This document shows positions 49,865 to 61,632 of a stretch of 64,000 nt of DNA, one piece after another. How positions within the stretch are numbered: the stretch's first letter is position 1; every line of letters begins with the position of its first letter. This stretch comes from Brienomyrus brachyistius (lineage: Eukaryota; Chordata; Actinopteri; Osteoglossiformes; Mormyridae), in the NCBI RefSeq assembly GCF_023856365.1, contig NW_026042399.1:124001-188000 (forward strand), written 5' to 3'. The notes under the pieces were generated by a model, which did no database searches, was not told the origin of the DNA, and worked only from the letters and a program-made list of their open reading frames with translations. The translations under genes were made by a program, and so were the position numbers.

Positions 49865-50935
49865 CCTCTAGTGGTCAGGCATAGAACTACCACTCCATTT
49901 CGAAATTGCGCCTCTAGTGGCCAGGCATAGAACTACCACTCAATTTCGATATTGCGCCTCTAGTGGCCAGGCATAGAACTACCACTCCATTTTGATTTTG
50001 CGCCCCCGGTGGTCAGGCATAGAACTACCACTCCATTTCGATATTGCGCCCCCGGTGGTCAGGCATAGAACTACCACTCCAGTTCGAAATTGCGCCTCTA
50101 GTGGTCAGGCATATAACTACCACTCCATTTCGAAATCGCGCCTCTAGTGGTCAGGCATAGAACTACCACTCCATTTCGAAATTGGGCTTCTAGTGGTCAG
50201 GCATAGAACTACCACTCAATTTTGAAATTGCGCTTCTAGTGGCAAGCCATAGAAGTACTACTCCATTTCGAAATCGCGCCTCTAGTGGTCAGGCATAGAA
50301 CTACCACTCCATTTCGATATTGCGCCCCCGGTGGTCAGGCATAGAACTACCACTCCATTTCGAAATTGCGCTTCTAGTGGTCAGGCATAGAACTACCACT
50401 CAATTTTGAAATTGCGCTTCTAGTGACAAGCCATAGAACTACTACTCCATTTCGAAATCGCGCCTCTAGTGGTCAGGCATAGAACTACTATTCCATTTCG
50501 TAATCGTGCCTCTAGTGGTCAGGCATAGAACTACCACTCCATTTCGAAATTGCGCTCCCGGTGGTCAGGCATAGAACTACCACTCCATTTCGATATTGCG
50601 CCCCCGGTGGTCAGGCATAGAAGTACCACTCCATTTCGATATTGCGCCCCCGGTGGTCAGGCATAGAACTACCACTCCAGTTCGAAATTGCGCCTCCAGT
50701 GGTCAGGCATAGAACTACCACTCCATTTCAAAATCGCGCCTCCAGTGGTCAGGCATAGAACTACAACTCCATTTCGATATTGCGCCCCCGGTGGTCAGGC
50801 ATAGAACTACCACTCCATTTCGAAATTGCGCTTCTAGTGGTCAGGCATAGAACTACCACTCAATTTTGAAATTGCGCTTCTAGTGGCAAGCCATAGCAGT
50901 GCCACTCCATTGAAATTGCACCTCTAGTGGTCCGC
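49865..50935. repeat. 46-bp satellite array (about 23 units)
   Basis: The unit is CTCTAGTGGTCAGGCATAGA then ACTACCACTCCATTTCGAAA then TTGCGC, repeated every 46 bp. Units fall into TCTAGTGG and CCCGGTGG subtypes. Each contains inverted AGTGGT...ACCACT arms. On the minus strand each reads GACCACTAGAGGCGC or GACCACCGGGGGCGC, which is one base short of a CTCF core. The last units (50,880-50,935) are degenerate. Confidence 0.95.
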
Positions 50936-50939
50936 CATA

Positions 50940-51727
50940 GTAGGTTAACAACATCTGAGTTGGGTCTCTGGTGGTCAACTGCGGTGATACAACACGCATA
51001 ATTGGACACACAGGTTCTTGCCTGAAAGCAGGAATCAACTTCACGGACTAAATCAGTTTGATCACAATACATTAACATCCAATTAGGTTATTGTTGCATA
51101 ACTAATTGATGTTTACAATTGAATAAGAAACACAATTCATTTGGTTTGATTCCCGTTTAACCTTTTTGATTTATTTTAGGTTTTATTTCACCTTATGCTT
51201 TCATTCATTCCCTCTCCCCCAACAAGGGGACTTGCATAGAAGTTCAACCACTATTAACAACAGTAAACCAGTTACGTACACAATCCCATCAGGAAGTCGT
51301 TTGGATGTGATCAGTTGAGCCCTTCGGGTGCTGGGTGCTTACCATTCGCTCTCTGTTGGTTGAGCTTGTCTGTGGCTCTGCTGTCACTGCTTGTGATCGT
51401 ACAGTTTGTCAGAACCGAAGGGGAGTTCTCAGCAATTGGATGCCCAAAAGCGTGTCAGCCCGGCTACACCCACTGACTCATTACGGGCAAGGCTGACAGG
51501 TACCTCAGGCGGTCATTACAACTTTTGAGCAGGACTTCGTTTAGGGTGAGTTCTGAGAACGGCCCTAGCTTGGACTCTCACTAGGGTGGGTGATACCTGA
51601 AGGCAATTTTGCCAGCCGATAAGCTGAGCTCCACCTGGGTTGTCTCAGTTGTGCATACAGAATACGCCCTTCCAAGTTAACATTGCTGGGGATCGGGGGA
51701 GTGGAAGCCGGACTCAGGCTTGCTTGG
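50940..51727. other. No recognised feature
   Basis: Non-coding by inspection: short frames only, no splice context, no repeat recognised apart from the edge of the 46-bp array. Confidence 0.4.
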
Positions 51728-51840
51728 CTGGGAGAATGATTCCTGGTCTTAGAGGAATGTTTAATGAGGAGAGGTTAGCTGAGCTGAATCTGTTTAGCCT
51801 CGAGCAAAGGAGACTAAGGGGGGACATAATCCAGGTGTTA
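51728..51840 (+). mobile_element. CR1-type LINE fragment
   Basis: Encodes RMIPGLRGMFNEERLAELNL then EQRRLRGDIIQV. It is nearly identical to 47,236-47,338, and breaks off into the dispersed sequence also found at 48,683. Confidence 0.75.
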
Positions 51841-51924
51841 AATCTGGTCATTGCATTACATTTTTTTTGTATCCACTCCTTTATTTCGTGTTTATTGTTT
51901 GTTAGGTGTAATGTCTGTCTTATG

Positions 51925-52078
51925 TTAGTTATATCCATCCATCCATTTTCCAAACTGCTTATCCTACTGGGTCGCGGGTGGTCCGGAACCTATCCCGGAA
52001 TGTGGAATGGGCACGAGGCAGGGAACAATCCAGGATGGGGGGCAGCCCATCACAGGGCACACTCACACACAAATCGTG
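51925..52078 (+). repeat. Dispersed teleost retroposon (CCATCCATTTTCCAA...CTGGGTCGCGGG type)
   Basis: ATCCATCCATCCATTTTCCA, then CTTATCCTACTGGGTCGCGG, GGAACCTATCCCGGAATG, GGAACAATCCAGGATGGGGG and CATCACAGGGCACACTCACA. The same element is at 63,838-64,000 and, degenerate, at 29,268-29,405. Confidence 0.8.
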
Positions 52079-52469
52079 ATTATATTATTGCACTATACTA
52101 TATAAATAAAAAGTAAACTTAATACCAGTTGTGGTAATAAAGTGCACAGAGAGTAAGAGAGAGTAGGGTTTCACATAAACGTATGTTCATTAGCATTTAG
52201 TATTCTGATGGCTTTGGGGTTAGAAGCTCTTATTAAATCTGGTTGTTCTGCAATGCATACTGCGGTAACGTTTACCAGAGGGCAGAAGTTCAAACATCTC
52301 ATGTGCTGGGTGCGTGGGATCTTTTTTAAATATAATTATGCATATGTAGAACTAGGGATATGATCCTGTTAAGTATGATAGTTCTGTCTCATTATTGCAG
52401 GATCGACATCCATAGTAACTGTGGTGATCTATCCATTTGTGTGCATGTCTGTGTGTGTGTGTGCGAGCG

Positions 52470-52731
52470 GGTATACCTATCCTACCCCATAGCGTGATAA
52501 ATACCTGTTTTTTTTTTCCCTTATGGGGACCACGAAACTGAAAACCAGGAAAACTCTATTTTATAAAAATCTGTGACTGCTGTGGAAAAACTAAAAATGC
52601 AAAACCTCTTTTATTTTGCTTGGTTACTTATGGTTATGGTTAGGGCAGGGTGGGGGTTAAGATTGTCATAGTTAGCGTTAGCATTTATCCAATAGAAGTC
52701 AATGAGCGGGCCCCATAAGGATAGGTATACC
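52470..52731. mobile_element. Palindromic MITE with GGTATACCTATCC termini
   Basis: Inverted ends GGTATACCTATCCTACCCCA and CCCCATAAGGATAGGTATACC bound 262 bp that includes TTATGGGGACCACGAAACTG. There is no coding capacity. Confidence 0.75.
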
Positions 52732-52820
52732 CTATGTGTGTGCATGTGTGTGTTTGTCCCATATTGCCTGGGCTTCAGGATACCTCATAACCCGGAACTT
52801 CATCAGAAGTAGTTAGAAAA

Positions 52821-52863
52821 TGGATGAATGGATGGATGGATGGATGGATGGATGGATGGATGG
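52821..52863. repeat. (GGAT)n microsatellite
   Basis: About ten GGAT units in tandem. Confidence 0.9.
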
Positions 52864-53234
52864 ACAGATCAATAAAAGTACAGAACATCCATTTTACAAA
52901 GAACCATCAACACTAAATGTATGCACTGGTCATGCTCCTGGAAATTAAACTTTTCTGAAAAGCAGCATGTTCATAAATTAGCTGCTGTTATACCTTGGGG
53001 GAACAAATGCAGATGAAATTGTAAAACAAACTGCAGTGGCAAAACAGTTCTGGCTGCCTGTGCTGCCCTGCCTGCCCGCCCTCCTGCCCATTACGTCCTG
53101 CCTGTGCCACCCTCCTGCCTGCCCTCCTGCCTGTTTACGTCTTTCCTGTGTGCCCTGCTGCCAGTTATTCTGTATTTACATCCGGACTTAACTAATTGAA
53201 CCATATAAACCATATAAATCAGGACTTTGTTAAC

Positions 53235-53455
53235 CTGACTTCTGCCCTGTGGAGGATGGGCTCCCCCTTTCACTCTGGTTCCTCTAAAGGTTTCTTACTA
53301 TGACTGAGTTTATCCTTGCCAATGTCGCTTTCTAATTTTTCAGGCTAGATCTTGCTCACTGGGACAATTGGGCAGGGACAAAGTAAAGTGCTTTGAGACA
53401 ATGTAAGGCTATGAAAATGTACTATACAAAATAAAGTGAATTGACTTGAGTAATG
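53235..53455 (+). repeat. Teleost retroposon tail ending in (GAATTGA)-type repeat
   Basis: GAGGATGGGCTCCCCCTTTC, then GGTTCCTCTAAAGGTTTCTT, then TGCTTTGAGACAATGTAAGG and AAAATAAAGTGAATTGACTT. This is the common fish LINE/SINE 3' end; a shorter copy lies near 44,205-44,350. Confidence 0.7.
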
Positions 53456-54424
53456 TGGCACAAAGCAACCCTTCTTTGCCACAGGAAATGTCTGGTGCAA
53501 TTTCTTTTTTAATTGTACATGTCAATTGCATAATACCCTAAACTAATTCATTATTATTTCTATTATTATCATCATCATCAGTATTTCATTAGTATTCCAT
53601 GGTATTTAGATTTTTCAGGAATCAGTGTGTGTACTGTATACTTTTTAATTTATTTGCACTATGTGTAGTGTCTCTGCAGCTGTATATACTTGCTGCATTA
53701 TGCACAAGAACTTCCCTCAGGCATCAGTATAGTTAATCAAATGTAATATTTCTTGCTTGTTTATTAAGTTGTTTTAGGTATTTTGTGTGTTCCACTTAAT
53801 TTAGTGTAATTAGTCCTAGTTGACTCAGGTTTAGTTAGATTTTTCCTTCTGTTGTTCCTCTGCATCATGCTACTGTCATAAAATTTCAATGTCTTACCTA
53901 ACTTAAGAGTTTTGTGCATTGTGTTTTGGAGAGAAAGAAATCATTACTTTTTTTCTTTAGATTCATCCACTGATTCTATCACCTATGACACATTCCCCCT
54001 GAATATTTGTTTGTTTATTTATGTATTTGCTTGGGGGATGGAATTAACAAACAGAAATAACTGAATGAATCAGGGTAGTGAAAAACATTTATAAACTTAT
54101 CATTTTGGTATTGGTACGATCCTGTTCTGGTTAGTTAGCCGAGGGAGTAAATCATCCGGAGTTTCATCTCTCAATCTCCTCCTACACCCACTCAGCATCA
54201 CAGTATGGACTCCCCAATGCAACTGATCTGCACGTATTTGTACTCTGGGAGGAAATTGAAGCCCCCATAGGAAAAACTCAAAGCCTACAGACATATGCAC
54301 AAAACCAGGGGACATGCTCAGTTCTGCAGGCCTGGAAGTGTGAGAGAAGGCTATTTATTGAGTTTCCCCTCTGCCCCTGGTAAAGATGAAACATGCACAA
54401 GTCATTAAACACACATATACTTAC
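53456..54424. other. Largely featureless AT-rich DNA
   Basis: Contains a degenerate retroposon-tail segment at about 54,150-54,310 (CTGGGAGGAAATTGAAGCCC style). No gene is recognised. Confidence 0.4.
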
Positions 54425-54510
54425 ATGAAAGTCTGACTGATACTGGAGCTTCCAGTGCCCGTAAACCAGGTACTGGGGTACTCCATTTCCTTCTTGATAA
54501 TTAGCGCCAT
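54425..54510 (-). CDS. Candidate first coding exon, unknown protein
   Basis: The minus strand reads from an ATG (CCATTGG-side context, G at +4) through MALIIKKEMEYPSTWFTGTG and SSSISQTF, ending AT|gtaagtat, a near-ideal donor. The length is 86 nt (28 codons plus 2). No following exon was identified and the peptide is not recognised. The good donor and uninterrupted frame are the only support; chance is possible. Confidence 0.2.
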
Positions 54511-55302
54511 TGAAAAAAAAAACGGTGCCTTTCCTAATATTAACTGACTCTCAGACAAATGTACTGCTTGAAGACCCTGCCACTATTCGCATTTTCCAGC
54601 AGGAGTCACAAATCTTCATTGCATTCAGTTTATTCTCAGATGAGCTCATGCATGTTTCTATGTGCATCTTTACACTTAAACAAATACAGCTAACCTCTGT
54701 TGTTATATTCCATATATATTTGTCGTGACTGGCCTTTTTTCTCAAATGATGGATTTCTGAAACTAAAACTGACAGTATTCTAAAATATTTATATTGCCAC
54801 ATCATCGACACATGTTCTAATATGACATAGCATTCCCCTGGACCATAGTGCGACTTAGAGACAAGATATAACATGCCCTTCACGGTAAAACACTAGATAG
54901 GTGCAACACTTAATGTCAACGTTGTCAATGTCAATGTTGACTTAATGTCAACGTTAAATTCATGGATTCGCAAATTAAGTAACACGGTTACAGTACAAAA
55001 ACGAGCAGAGCTGTGTATGGCATGACTATCTCGCGGCGGCGACAAAATATGCTTATCCTTCTAATTATTCAGAAGAAAATATATTTGCAAGCACAGCCGT
55101 TCACGGCTTCCGTACAAAAAGCTGTCACTACGCTACAGGAAGAATACACGACCAATATAGGATTTACACAAGTCTGCTTCTTTTGTTTTATTTAGTAACA
55201 ACTTTCACAAAAATTGACAGCAATACTGCTAAAAGTGTAGATCTGTTGCCAAATTAAATAAACAAAGAAATTAATCATAAAAATATTCAAAGTATATACA
55301 GC

Positions 55303-55446
55303 CAGGGGCGCCGCTAGCAATTTTGGGCCCTATGACAAAATATGAGGTTGGGCCCCCCTACCACACCCATTCAGATCTCTGGGGGCCCCTAAAGGGCGTG
55401 GGCCCTTAGAATTGTCCCAACTTTCCCCCCCTTAGCGGCGCCCCTG
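55303..55446. mobile_element. hAT MITE with perfect 8-bp target duplication
   Basis: The 144-bp element starts CAGGGGCGCCGCTAG and ends TTAGCGGCGCCCCTG. It is flanked on both sides by TATACAGC (55,295-55,302 and 55,447-55,454). An 8-bp duplication and CAG...CTG ends define the hAT superfamily. The interior (GGGCCCTATGACAAAATATG...) is non-coding. It looks like a young insertion. Confidence 0.92.
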
Positions 55447-55978
55447 TATACAGCTAACCATTTCCAATCGAAAAGTACATACAAGTCTCCAATATAAGTT
55501 ATACAATGGAGCGCAGATAAAACTTTTAAATAGTAATTAACCAAACTATATAAAGAATACAAGTTTGAATACAGGTAATTTGTATAAATTTTACTGTGTT
55601 CAGACTGAAAAATCAGCACCAGCCTTACACACATTGCAGTTCTGCTTTTTTCTTCTTTTAGCATAATTACCCGTTTCACGTTCACGAGGCAGAAGATCCC
55701 TGCAAATGTGAAAATTCACAAGTAACAGGCACCATTAACCTCAAGCCATAACAGTCTGCTAGCCTGAACAATAGCAAACTCTATGTATTACCAATTATTA
55801 CGCAGGTTGTCACTTTATCAAATCATGACTGTTACTAAGAAGTGGGAGTGAAACGCGTGTCACGAGATCTCGCGATATTACAACATGACGAGATTTCTCG
55901 TTGGAGCGAAAAGCCGTTTCACGAATGCGCTGCAAATGAGCTGCTGTAAATATGTCGGCATCTGACTAAATTACTATA

Positions 55979-56167
55979 GTAGATACCCCAGACACTTTTG
56001 AATCTTTTGTGTGTCAGCATTTCGGGTGCCCGGCGGAAAATATAAATGGCGAAAGGGAGACAGACAAAACACGAACCATCTGTAAGGACTGTAGAAAGCT
56101 AATGCCGCACACAGCGGCTAATGCTACTACTAACTACTATGCAAAGCCATTTGCAGCACCATCATAG
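55979..56167 (+). pseudogene. BED-type zinc finger remnant (hAT transposase N-terminus)
   Basis: A 63-codon frame without an ATG reads FESFVCQHFGCPAENINGE, TRTICKDCRKLMPHTAANAT then TNYYAKPF and a stop. The C-x2-C pair followed by an N-A-T-T-N segment is the BED finger pattern, but the usual paired histidines after it are absent (NYY). This is consistent with a decayed hAT/ZBED-type transposase end. Confidence 0.5.
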
Positions 56168-58414
56168 CTCTTTATTTAAATTCACTGCACCGGTGAAGAA
56201 AACATTTTTAAAAAAATGTTATGTTTATTATTGGGTGCTTTCCACTTCATGCACCCACATACAGCGCTAGCTTAAAGCAATGCATTCTGGTCCTGACGCA
56301 ATGCATCATGGTTATATTTTTTATCGCCCGTTGCATTACGTCACCATGTCACATGGTACCAAAACTCCGCGAGAGCAAGACACATCAGGCAGCACCTCTT
56401 AGCAGGCTGCACAGGCTGGATCCGCCTCCATTACGACACAACTTTGCCCTTATTGGCTTAAGATTTTAGTTACATACATGACGTTTGTATATCTGCTATT
56501 TCTCCCGAGAAGCAGGTAAAGCGGTAACTGCTTTTCAATTAATTTACTTGGTAAAATTAAATTTAAATAAATGATATGAATATTGTAATAGTACTCGTGA
56601 GCTTTGTTTGTTGTTAGTTACTGTAATGTTGCGCTGCTTTATTTGTTTAATCGTCTTGTCTGTGAAGACATTCAAGTTAATCAAATAAGAACTGCACTGT
56701 ACACTGTACATGACCATAAAAACTTTGAATCCTTGAAATAAATGTTTTTGATCTTTTCCTTGGCAGTTATCTTTTTACACAGGGCCTCTATGTACACAAT
56801 AGTTATTTTTTTCACGACTAACAGTATGGATCAGGAGTTGGTTATTGTAAAAGAAGTAATGTGCATGCAGGTGATATTTGTATAGATTTATATTTACCCC
56901 TAGGTGATAAGTTTGACAGTCATTTCTTTTACCGTTTGGCCTCTCGGTTGAACATAATAGTGGCGCGAGCAGCTCCACTTGGTTTTTTAAAAATACTCAG
57001 CCATGAACTTTTGGTGAACTCAGGTGAATCCCTTCCTTCAGTAGTAAACCTTGGTAGTTTCAGCCGTTTACACATTGTCTCACTAAAAGGTTGATAATAT
57101 ATTTGTCCTTTTACATAGTGATAAAATATACGCGATAAAAATGTGAATATTCATAGATTCAGGACTAACAAAGTAGCTAACAGAAACTCAGACTAACAAA
57201 AGGTGCAAATACATACTCAGTTGGTTCCATTGTGTTGATTACATTATAATGTTTACATTGTAATGACTTTATTAATCCCCGTGGGGAAATTGTGTTTTTT
57301 ATGTCTCCCTCAACTTACTCTTTGTGGAGTAAGTTGTCCGCGAAGTGCAGCTACCTGTTGGGGCGCCCAGGGAGCTGGGGTTAAGGGCCTTGCTCAAGGA
57401 CCCACAGACGTGCTGAGGCTGGGTTAGTTTCAACTGGTGACTCATTACAGGCACATGGACTGACCCCTGCCCCCCAACTGTGTATGAGTAGCCATTTATG
57501 CTGTTTCTTGAGTGTGAGCTATTACATAAACCAGCTAGTGCTCACCATTGCAAAAATACTCTAGCTTTCTGTCATACACATTTTTTTTATTTTCTTACAT
57601 TGTCCGTTTTTGTTCATAGTCTGTAATATTCTGAATAACGACAATGTAGAGGAAAAAACAGATTAAATTCTCCTTGTTTGTAATTTCCCCATGTAATCCA
57701 CTGCCTTGTGGTAAGAGGTGCAAAAGTCAGACGCGTTGAATGATGAGGATACGATATTGAGTTTAGTTCTTGAGAGGATTTATTCCATATGGATATTTTA
57801 ACACACAGTACTTTGAACTGGTTTGTTTGGCGCAAAAGGGCCGATATGCAGACACCATCACACAATGGCAAATACGGTCAATGACTGTTTCACTTTGCAC
57901 CCTTCAGCCCTGAGCCGCGTAATCTCAGCACCTTAATAACAACCAGTGCTGCCTCCTACAGGTGGGAATACACTTAGACAATAGTAAATATCACTAAGGC
58001 AGGCAAGTACCTCTCGTTTCAAGTGTTGCAATACTATATAACATTATATTATAAACCAATAAATACGAATAAATAAAAACATTAAACAAATAAACATAAT
58101 CAATAATATTCATGAATAATTATGCTTAATATACAAATAAAAGAATAGCTCCTGCAGATGATTTCAGATAACTACTGGAACAATGAGTTCTGGGAGGGGA
58201 GCAAGCTCTGGTTACATGCTATAGAAATGTTGATCTGATTCCTTTCATTATCAGATTGTTACCACTGTTAAAAACCACAGATATTGTATTCTGATTGTAT
58301 GCATTTCCTTATTAGGGCATGTCAGTTACTTCTGTTAGAAAACAATCCGTTTATTCTGACGTCGTAAATTTCCTGATCAGAGTTTACCCTCTTTAAAGTG
58401 ATGGAGGTCCACTT
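56168..58414. other. Region without a recognised gene; contains one SINE-type fragment
   Basis: At 57,330-57,480 there is a retroposon body (GGGGTTAAGGGCCTTGCTCA, AGGACCCACAGACGTGCTGA), like 18,500-18,640. The remainder is AT-rich and shows no supported exon. Confidence 0.4.
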
Positions 58415-58892
58415 GTGCCAAAGATACATCGATATGCATATGAGATTTCGTTGTGCCAAAAATATGTAAATAGCACACAGTCCATGTCGACTGAGCATGT
58501 GACAAAGAATTTTTCTGTGACAATTTCTATTTTGTCAATGAGTTTGTCTGTGGAGCCCCTGAAGGGACCTAATGGTGTCCGCCTAATTAGATACCCAGAA
58601 ATAAACTGTGTGGCTCCTGCCCAAGCATTGCTGCCCAAACAGCAGCTTCCTCCTTATGCCACCGAGGGAGGAGTAGCCAGTGGTTCCCCTGCCCCTTCCC
58701 CTCTCCCCCCTGCAGACGAGGATCATAACCATTCAGCACCCGACTCTACCTCCTTCTCGGTGAAGAAGTGCCGTGGCGAAACACTCAGGCAGCAGGACGA
58801 GGTAGCAGAAATTCTTGCCCCTATGTTGGTATGTCCAAATCCTCAAGGGGGAGATAAGGTTTGCTCATCTGACACTGTAGATGAAGGAGTTG
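58415..58892 (+). CDS. Unrecognised open frame, broken off by a CR1 insertion
   Basis: A frame from ATG 58,415 stays open through MSLSVEPLKGPNGVRLIRYP, a Pro/Ser-rich stretch (SGSPAPSPLPPADEDHNHSA) and VKKCRGETLRQQDEVAEILA to VCSSDTVDEGV. It then runs into the tail of an inverted CR1 LINE. The composition looks protein-like rather than random, but I know no matching family. It may be part of another transposon. On the far side of the CR1, at about 59,870-60,122, a second plus-strand frame (ELKDIASDLLDPRQNRPHHA) may be its continuation. Confidence 0.25.
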
Positions 58893-59885
58893 AACATAAG
58901 AACATAAGAACTATACAAATCGAGACGAGGCCATTTCGGCCCATCAAGCTCGCTTGGGGAGAACTAAAACTAATAGCTCAGAGTCGTTAAAATCTTATCT
59001 AGCTCTGATTTAAAGGAACCCAAGGATTCAGCTTGCACTACATTATCAGGAAGACTATTCCATACTCTTACACGCTGCGTAAAGAAGTGCTTCCTTAAAT
59101 CCAGCTTGAAATGTTTCTCCCCGCTAATTTCCACCTATGGCCACGAGTTCGTGTATTTAAACTAATGCTGAAGTAACTATTTGGTTGAACAGCATCCAAA
59201 CCTGTTAGAATCTTATATAGCCTGGATCATGTCCCCCCCCTCAATCTCCTTTGCTTGAGACTGAACAGATTTAGCTCAAGTAACCGTTCCTCGTATGACA
59301 TTCCTCTAAGACCAGGAATCATTTTTGTGGCCCTACGCTGCACCTTTTCTAAGGCCACAATGTCCTTTTTAAGATATGGTGACCAAACCTGCACACAATA
59401 TTCTAGGTGAGGTCTCACCAAGGAATTGTATAATCTTAGCATTACCTCCCTTGACTTAAACTCCACACACCTGGAGTTATACCCCAACATCCTATTGGCC
59501 TTTTTTATTGCTTCCCCACACTGGCGAGAATGGGACATGGAAGCATCAACATACACACCAAGGTCTTTCTCATGATCAGCTACCTTTATTTCAGTGACAC
59601 CCATGAAATACCTGTACTTTATATTTTTCTGCTCCCCTAGATGGAGTACCTTATATTTATCGACGTTAAATTTCATCTGCCAGGTATCGGCCCAGTCACT
59701 AATTAAATCAAGATCCGCTGTAGCTGCTGAGCCACTAATTCAGTATCTGCTACACCACCCACCTTGGTGTCATCTGCAAATTTCACCAGTTTACTGCTAT
59801 ATATTGGTATCCATATCATTTATGTAAATTAGGAACAATAGTGGTCCTAAAATCGAAACCCTGCGGTACCCCACTATGAACGCAA
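58893..59885 (-). mobile_element. CR1-type LINE, 5'-truncated copy with reverse transcriptase remnant
   Basis: The minus strand runs from a reverse-transcriptase block (ILGPLLFLIYINDMDTNI, 59,797-59,880) through MKFNVDKYKVLHLGEQK and VRPHLEYCVQVWSPYLKKDI. It ends at the CR1-like 3' terminus with repeated TTCTTATG octamers (58,893-58,910). There are several frame breaks, and the YADD region is damaged. Confidence 0.85.
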
Positions 59886-60514
59886 GCCCCACTGTGAGTT
59901 GAAGGACATTGCCAGTGACCTGCTGGACCCCAGGCAGAACAGGCCTCACCATGCGACAGCCCTTCAGAGACTGGTCCTCCTGCGCATGGACTGGGGCATG
60001 ATGCATCAGTTTAAACAGGAGCCTGGTAAATCCTGCGAGTGCCTACACCAAGCGACTGATGGCAGCATTCTCCAACTACAGTGGGATGGACTCCACAACG
60101 GACCGAGAGTGTATGTGATGTAAAATACACTAAGATAGGTAAAAACTCTTTTGTGGACTAAGTAAAACAAACATTTTATGTTCTAGTTTTCTTAAAACTA
60201 CTGAAACAAATAATTGGCTACACTGCAGTTCCGCTGTTTTGTTTGGCACCCCTGCATGTCGTGCATTGTGTGGAAAAAAACCTGAAGGCTGAGGAATGTT
60301 ACGTAACACAGCTAGAATGTAAAAACTCTCTCTGGTGTAATTCACTGCATAAAACCAATGGTGTTAAGTGTGATGTCTTCTTCATAACACTCCCTGATGT
60401 TTGTGTCCGTGACCATGAGATAGGGTGGGCTGCTTTTCTTCCTTCCTTTGACTAGTATTCCTCCTAAATTGTTCATCTGTATTTGCTGCATTGGTACTTG
60501 ATGTGCGTGTGCCT

Positions 60515-61065
60515 TGTGTCACGATCGCCATTTAACGGGAGCGGCGGACGGCAGGAAACAGGCAAGGCAGGCAGGATACGGGGATTTATTAGGAACACGG
60601 GGTGCAGGAAAACATCTCACGCAGACGGACTTCAATGACGGGACACTGAACTCTAGTAAGACATGAACTCAAATAGACAGGACTGATTGAAAATAATCGG
60701 ACACAGCTGGGTACGATCAGGGAAGCACACGTGGATAATCAGGGGGCGTGGCACACACGGTGGTCAGACTGTCCGGGACCTTCCTCGGGGACTAGGGCAG
60801 GAAAGTCTGGAGCTGGGTCAGGGACAGGAGTGGGGCCAGGAACAAGAGCCCCAGGGGGCACAGTCATTTGAGGCGGAGGGAGCGCCTCGGGCGTGGGCTC
60901 TGGGGCCGCAGGGGGCAGCGGAGGCGGCTGCTCAGGAGCTACGGGCAAAGCAGGCGGCGGCTGCTCGGAGCTCTGGGGCCGCAGGGGGCAGCGGAGGCGG
61001 CTGCATCGGGCTGCGCAGGAGCTATGGGCCAACGAAGGCAACTGCTCAGACGCTGTAGCAGGAAC
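60515..61065 (-). mobile_element. Gypsy-like LTR and adjoining proline-rich tail, second copy
   Basis: On the minus strand a proline-rich frame (LPPAAPEPTPEALPPPQM) leads to VCHAP and then an LTR-like segment. That segment begins TGTGTGCCACGCCCCCTGAT (about 60,757) and ends CGATCGTGACACA (60,515). TG...CA ends fit an LTR of about 240 bp. It shares GATCAGGGAAGCACACGTGG and the CAGCGGAGGCGGCTGCTC-type repeats with 40,255-41,500. Confidence 0.5.
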
Positions 61066-61632
61066 CCAGGACTTTATGCTCAGCCCACTGCTGTTAACTC
61101 CGATGACATCACAACTGAGCAGCAATGCACATTATCGAATTCCATCATCAACATCAGGCAGATGACAAGACTGTTGTGGGTCTCATCAATAAAAAACGGT
61201 GACTCAGCATACAAAGAGGAAGTGTGATGACTATCGGACTGCTGCAGAGCCAACAACCTGTCTCTGAATGTTGACCAAAGAGATGGTTGTTGACGTTAGA
61301 AGAACACAAAACACAGAGTGACCACTCTCTGCTGCACATCGATGGCTCATCTGTGGAGATCGTAGAGAGTACCAGATTCCTTGTTGTCCATCTGGCGGAG
61401 AATCTCACCAGGTCCTTCAACATCAGCTCCATAGTAAGGAAAGCACCAGCAGGCACCTCTACTCTCCACGGAAGCTCAGAAAAGCCCATCTCCCATTCTC
61501 CACACTCTATTGGGGAACTGTTGAAAGCACCCTGAGCAGCTGCATCACGGTCTGCTTTGAGAACTGTGTCGCCTCAGATCACAATTCCCTACAACAGATA
61601 GTGATGACAGGTGAGAAAATCATTGGGAGTAT
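61066..61632 (+). mobile_element. L2-type LINE ORF2 fragment, left part
   Basis: Degenerate frames give VSSIKNGDSAYKEEV, then SLLHIDGSSVEIVESTRFLV then HLAENLTRSFN and ENCVASDHNSLQQIVMTGEK then IIGSI. These match the post-YADD region of fish L2-type LINEs. The match stops at 61,632 and resumes near 62,466. Confidence 0.75.

Noticed and set aside
49865..50935. CRISPR-like array (46-bp period)
   Set aside because: The whole 46-bp unit is repeated with scattered substitutions; there is no repeat/spacer alternation.
52661..52700. Telomere-like GGTTAGGG words near the (GGAT)n tract
   Set aside because: Only a single GGTTAGGG at about 52,640 inside a MITE; no interstitial telomeric array.
54100..54315. 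Possible minus-strand exon (SYGGFNFLPEYKYVQISC reading)
   Set aside because: The plus strand matches the CTGGGAGGAAACC...GGAGGAAACCC segment of a common fish retroposon tail, so the coding look is coincidental.
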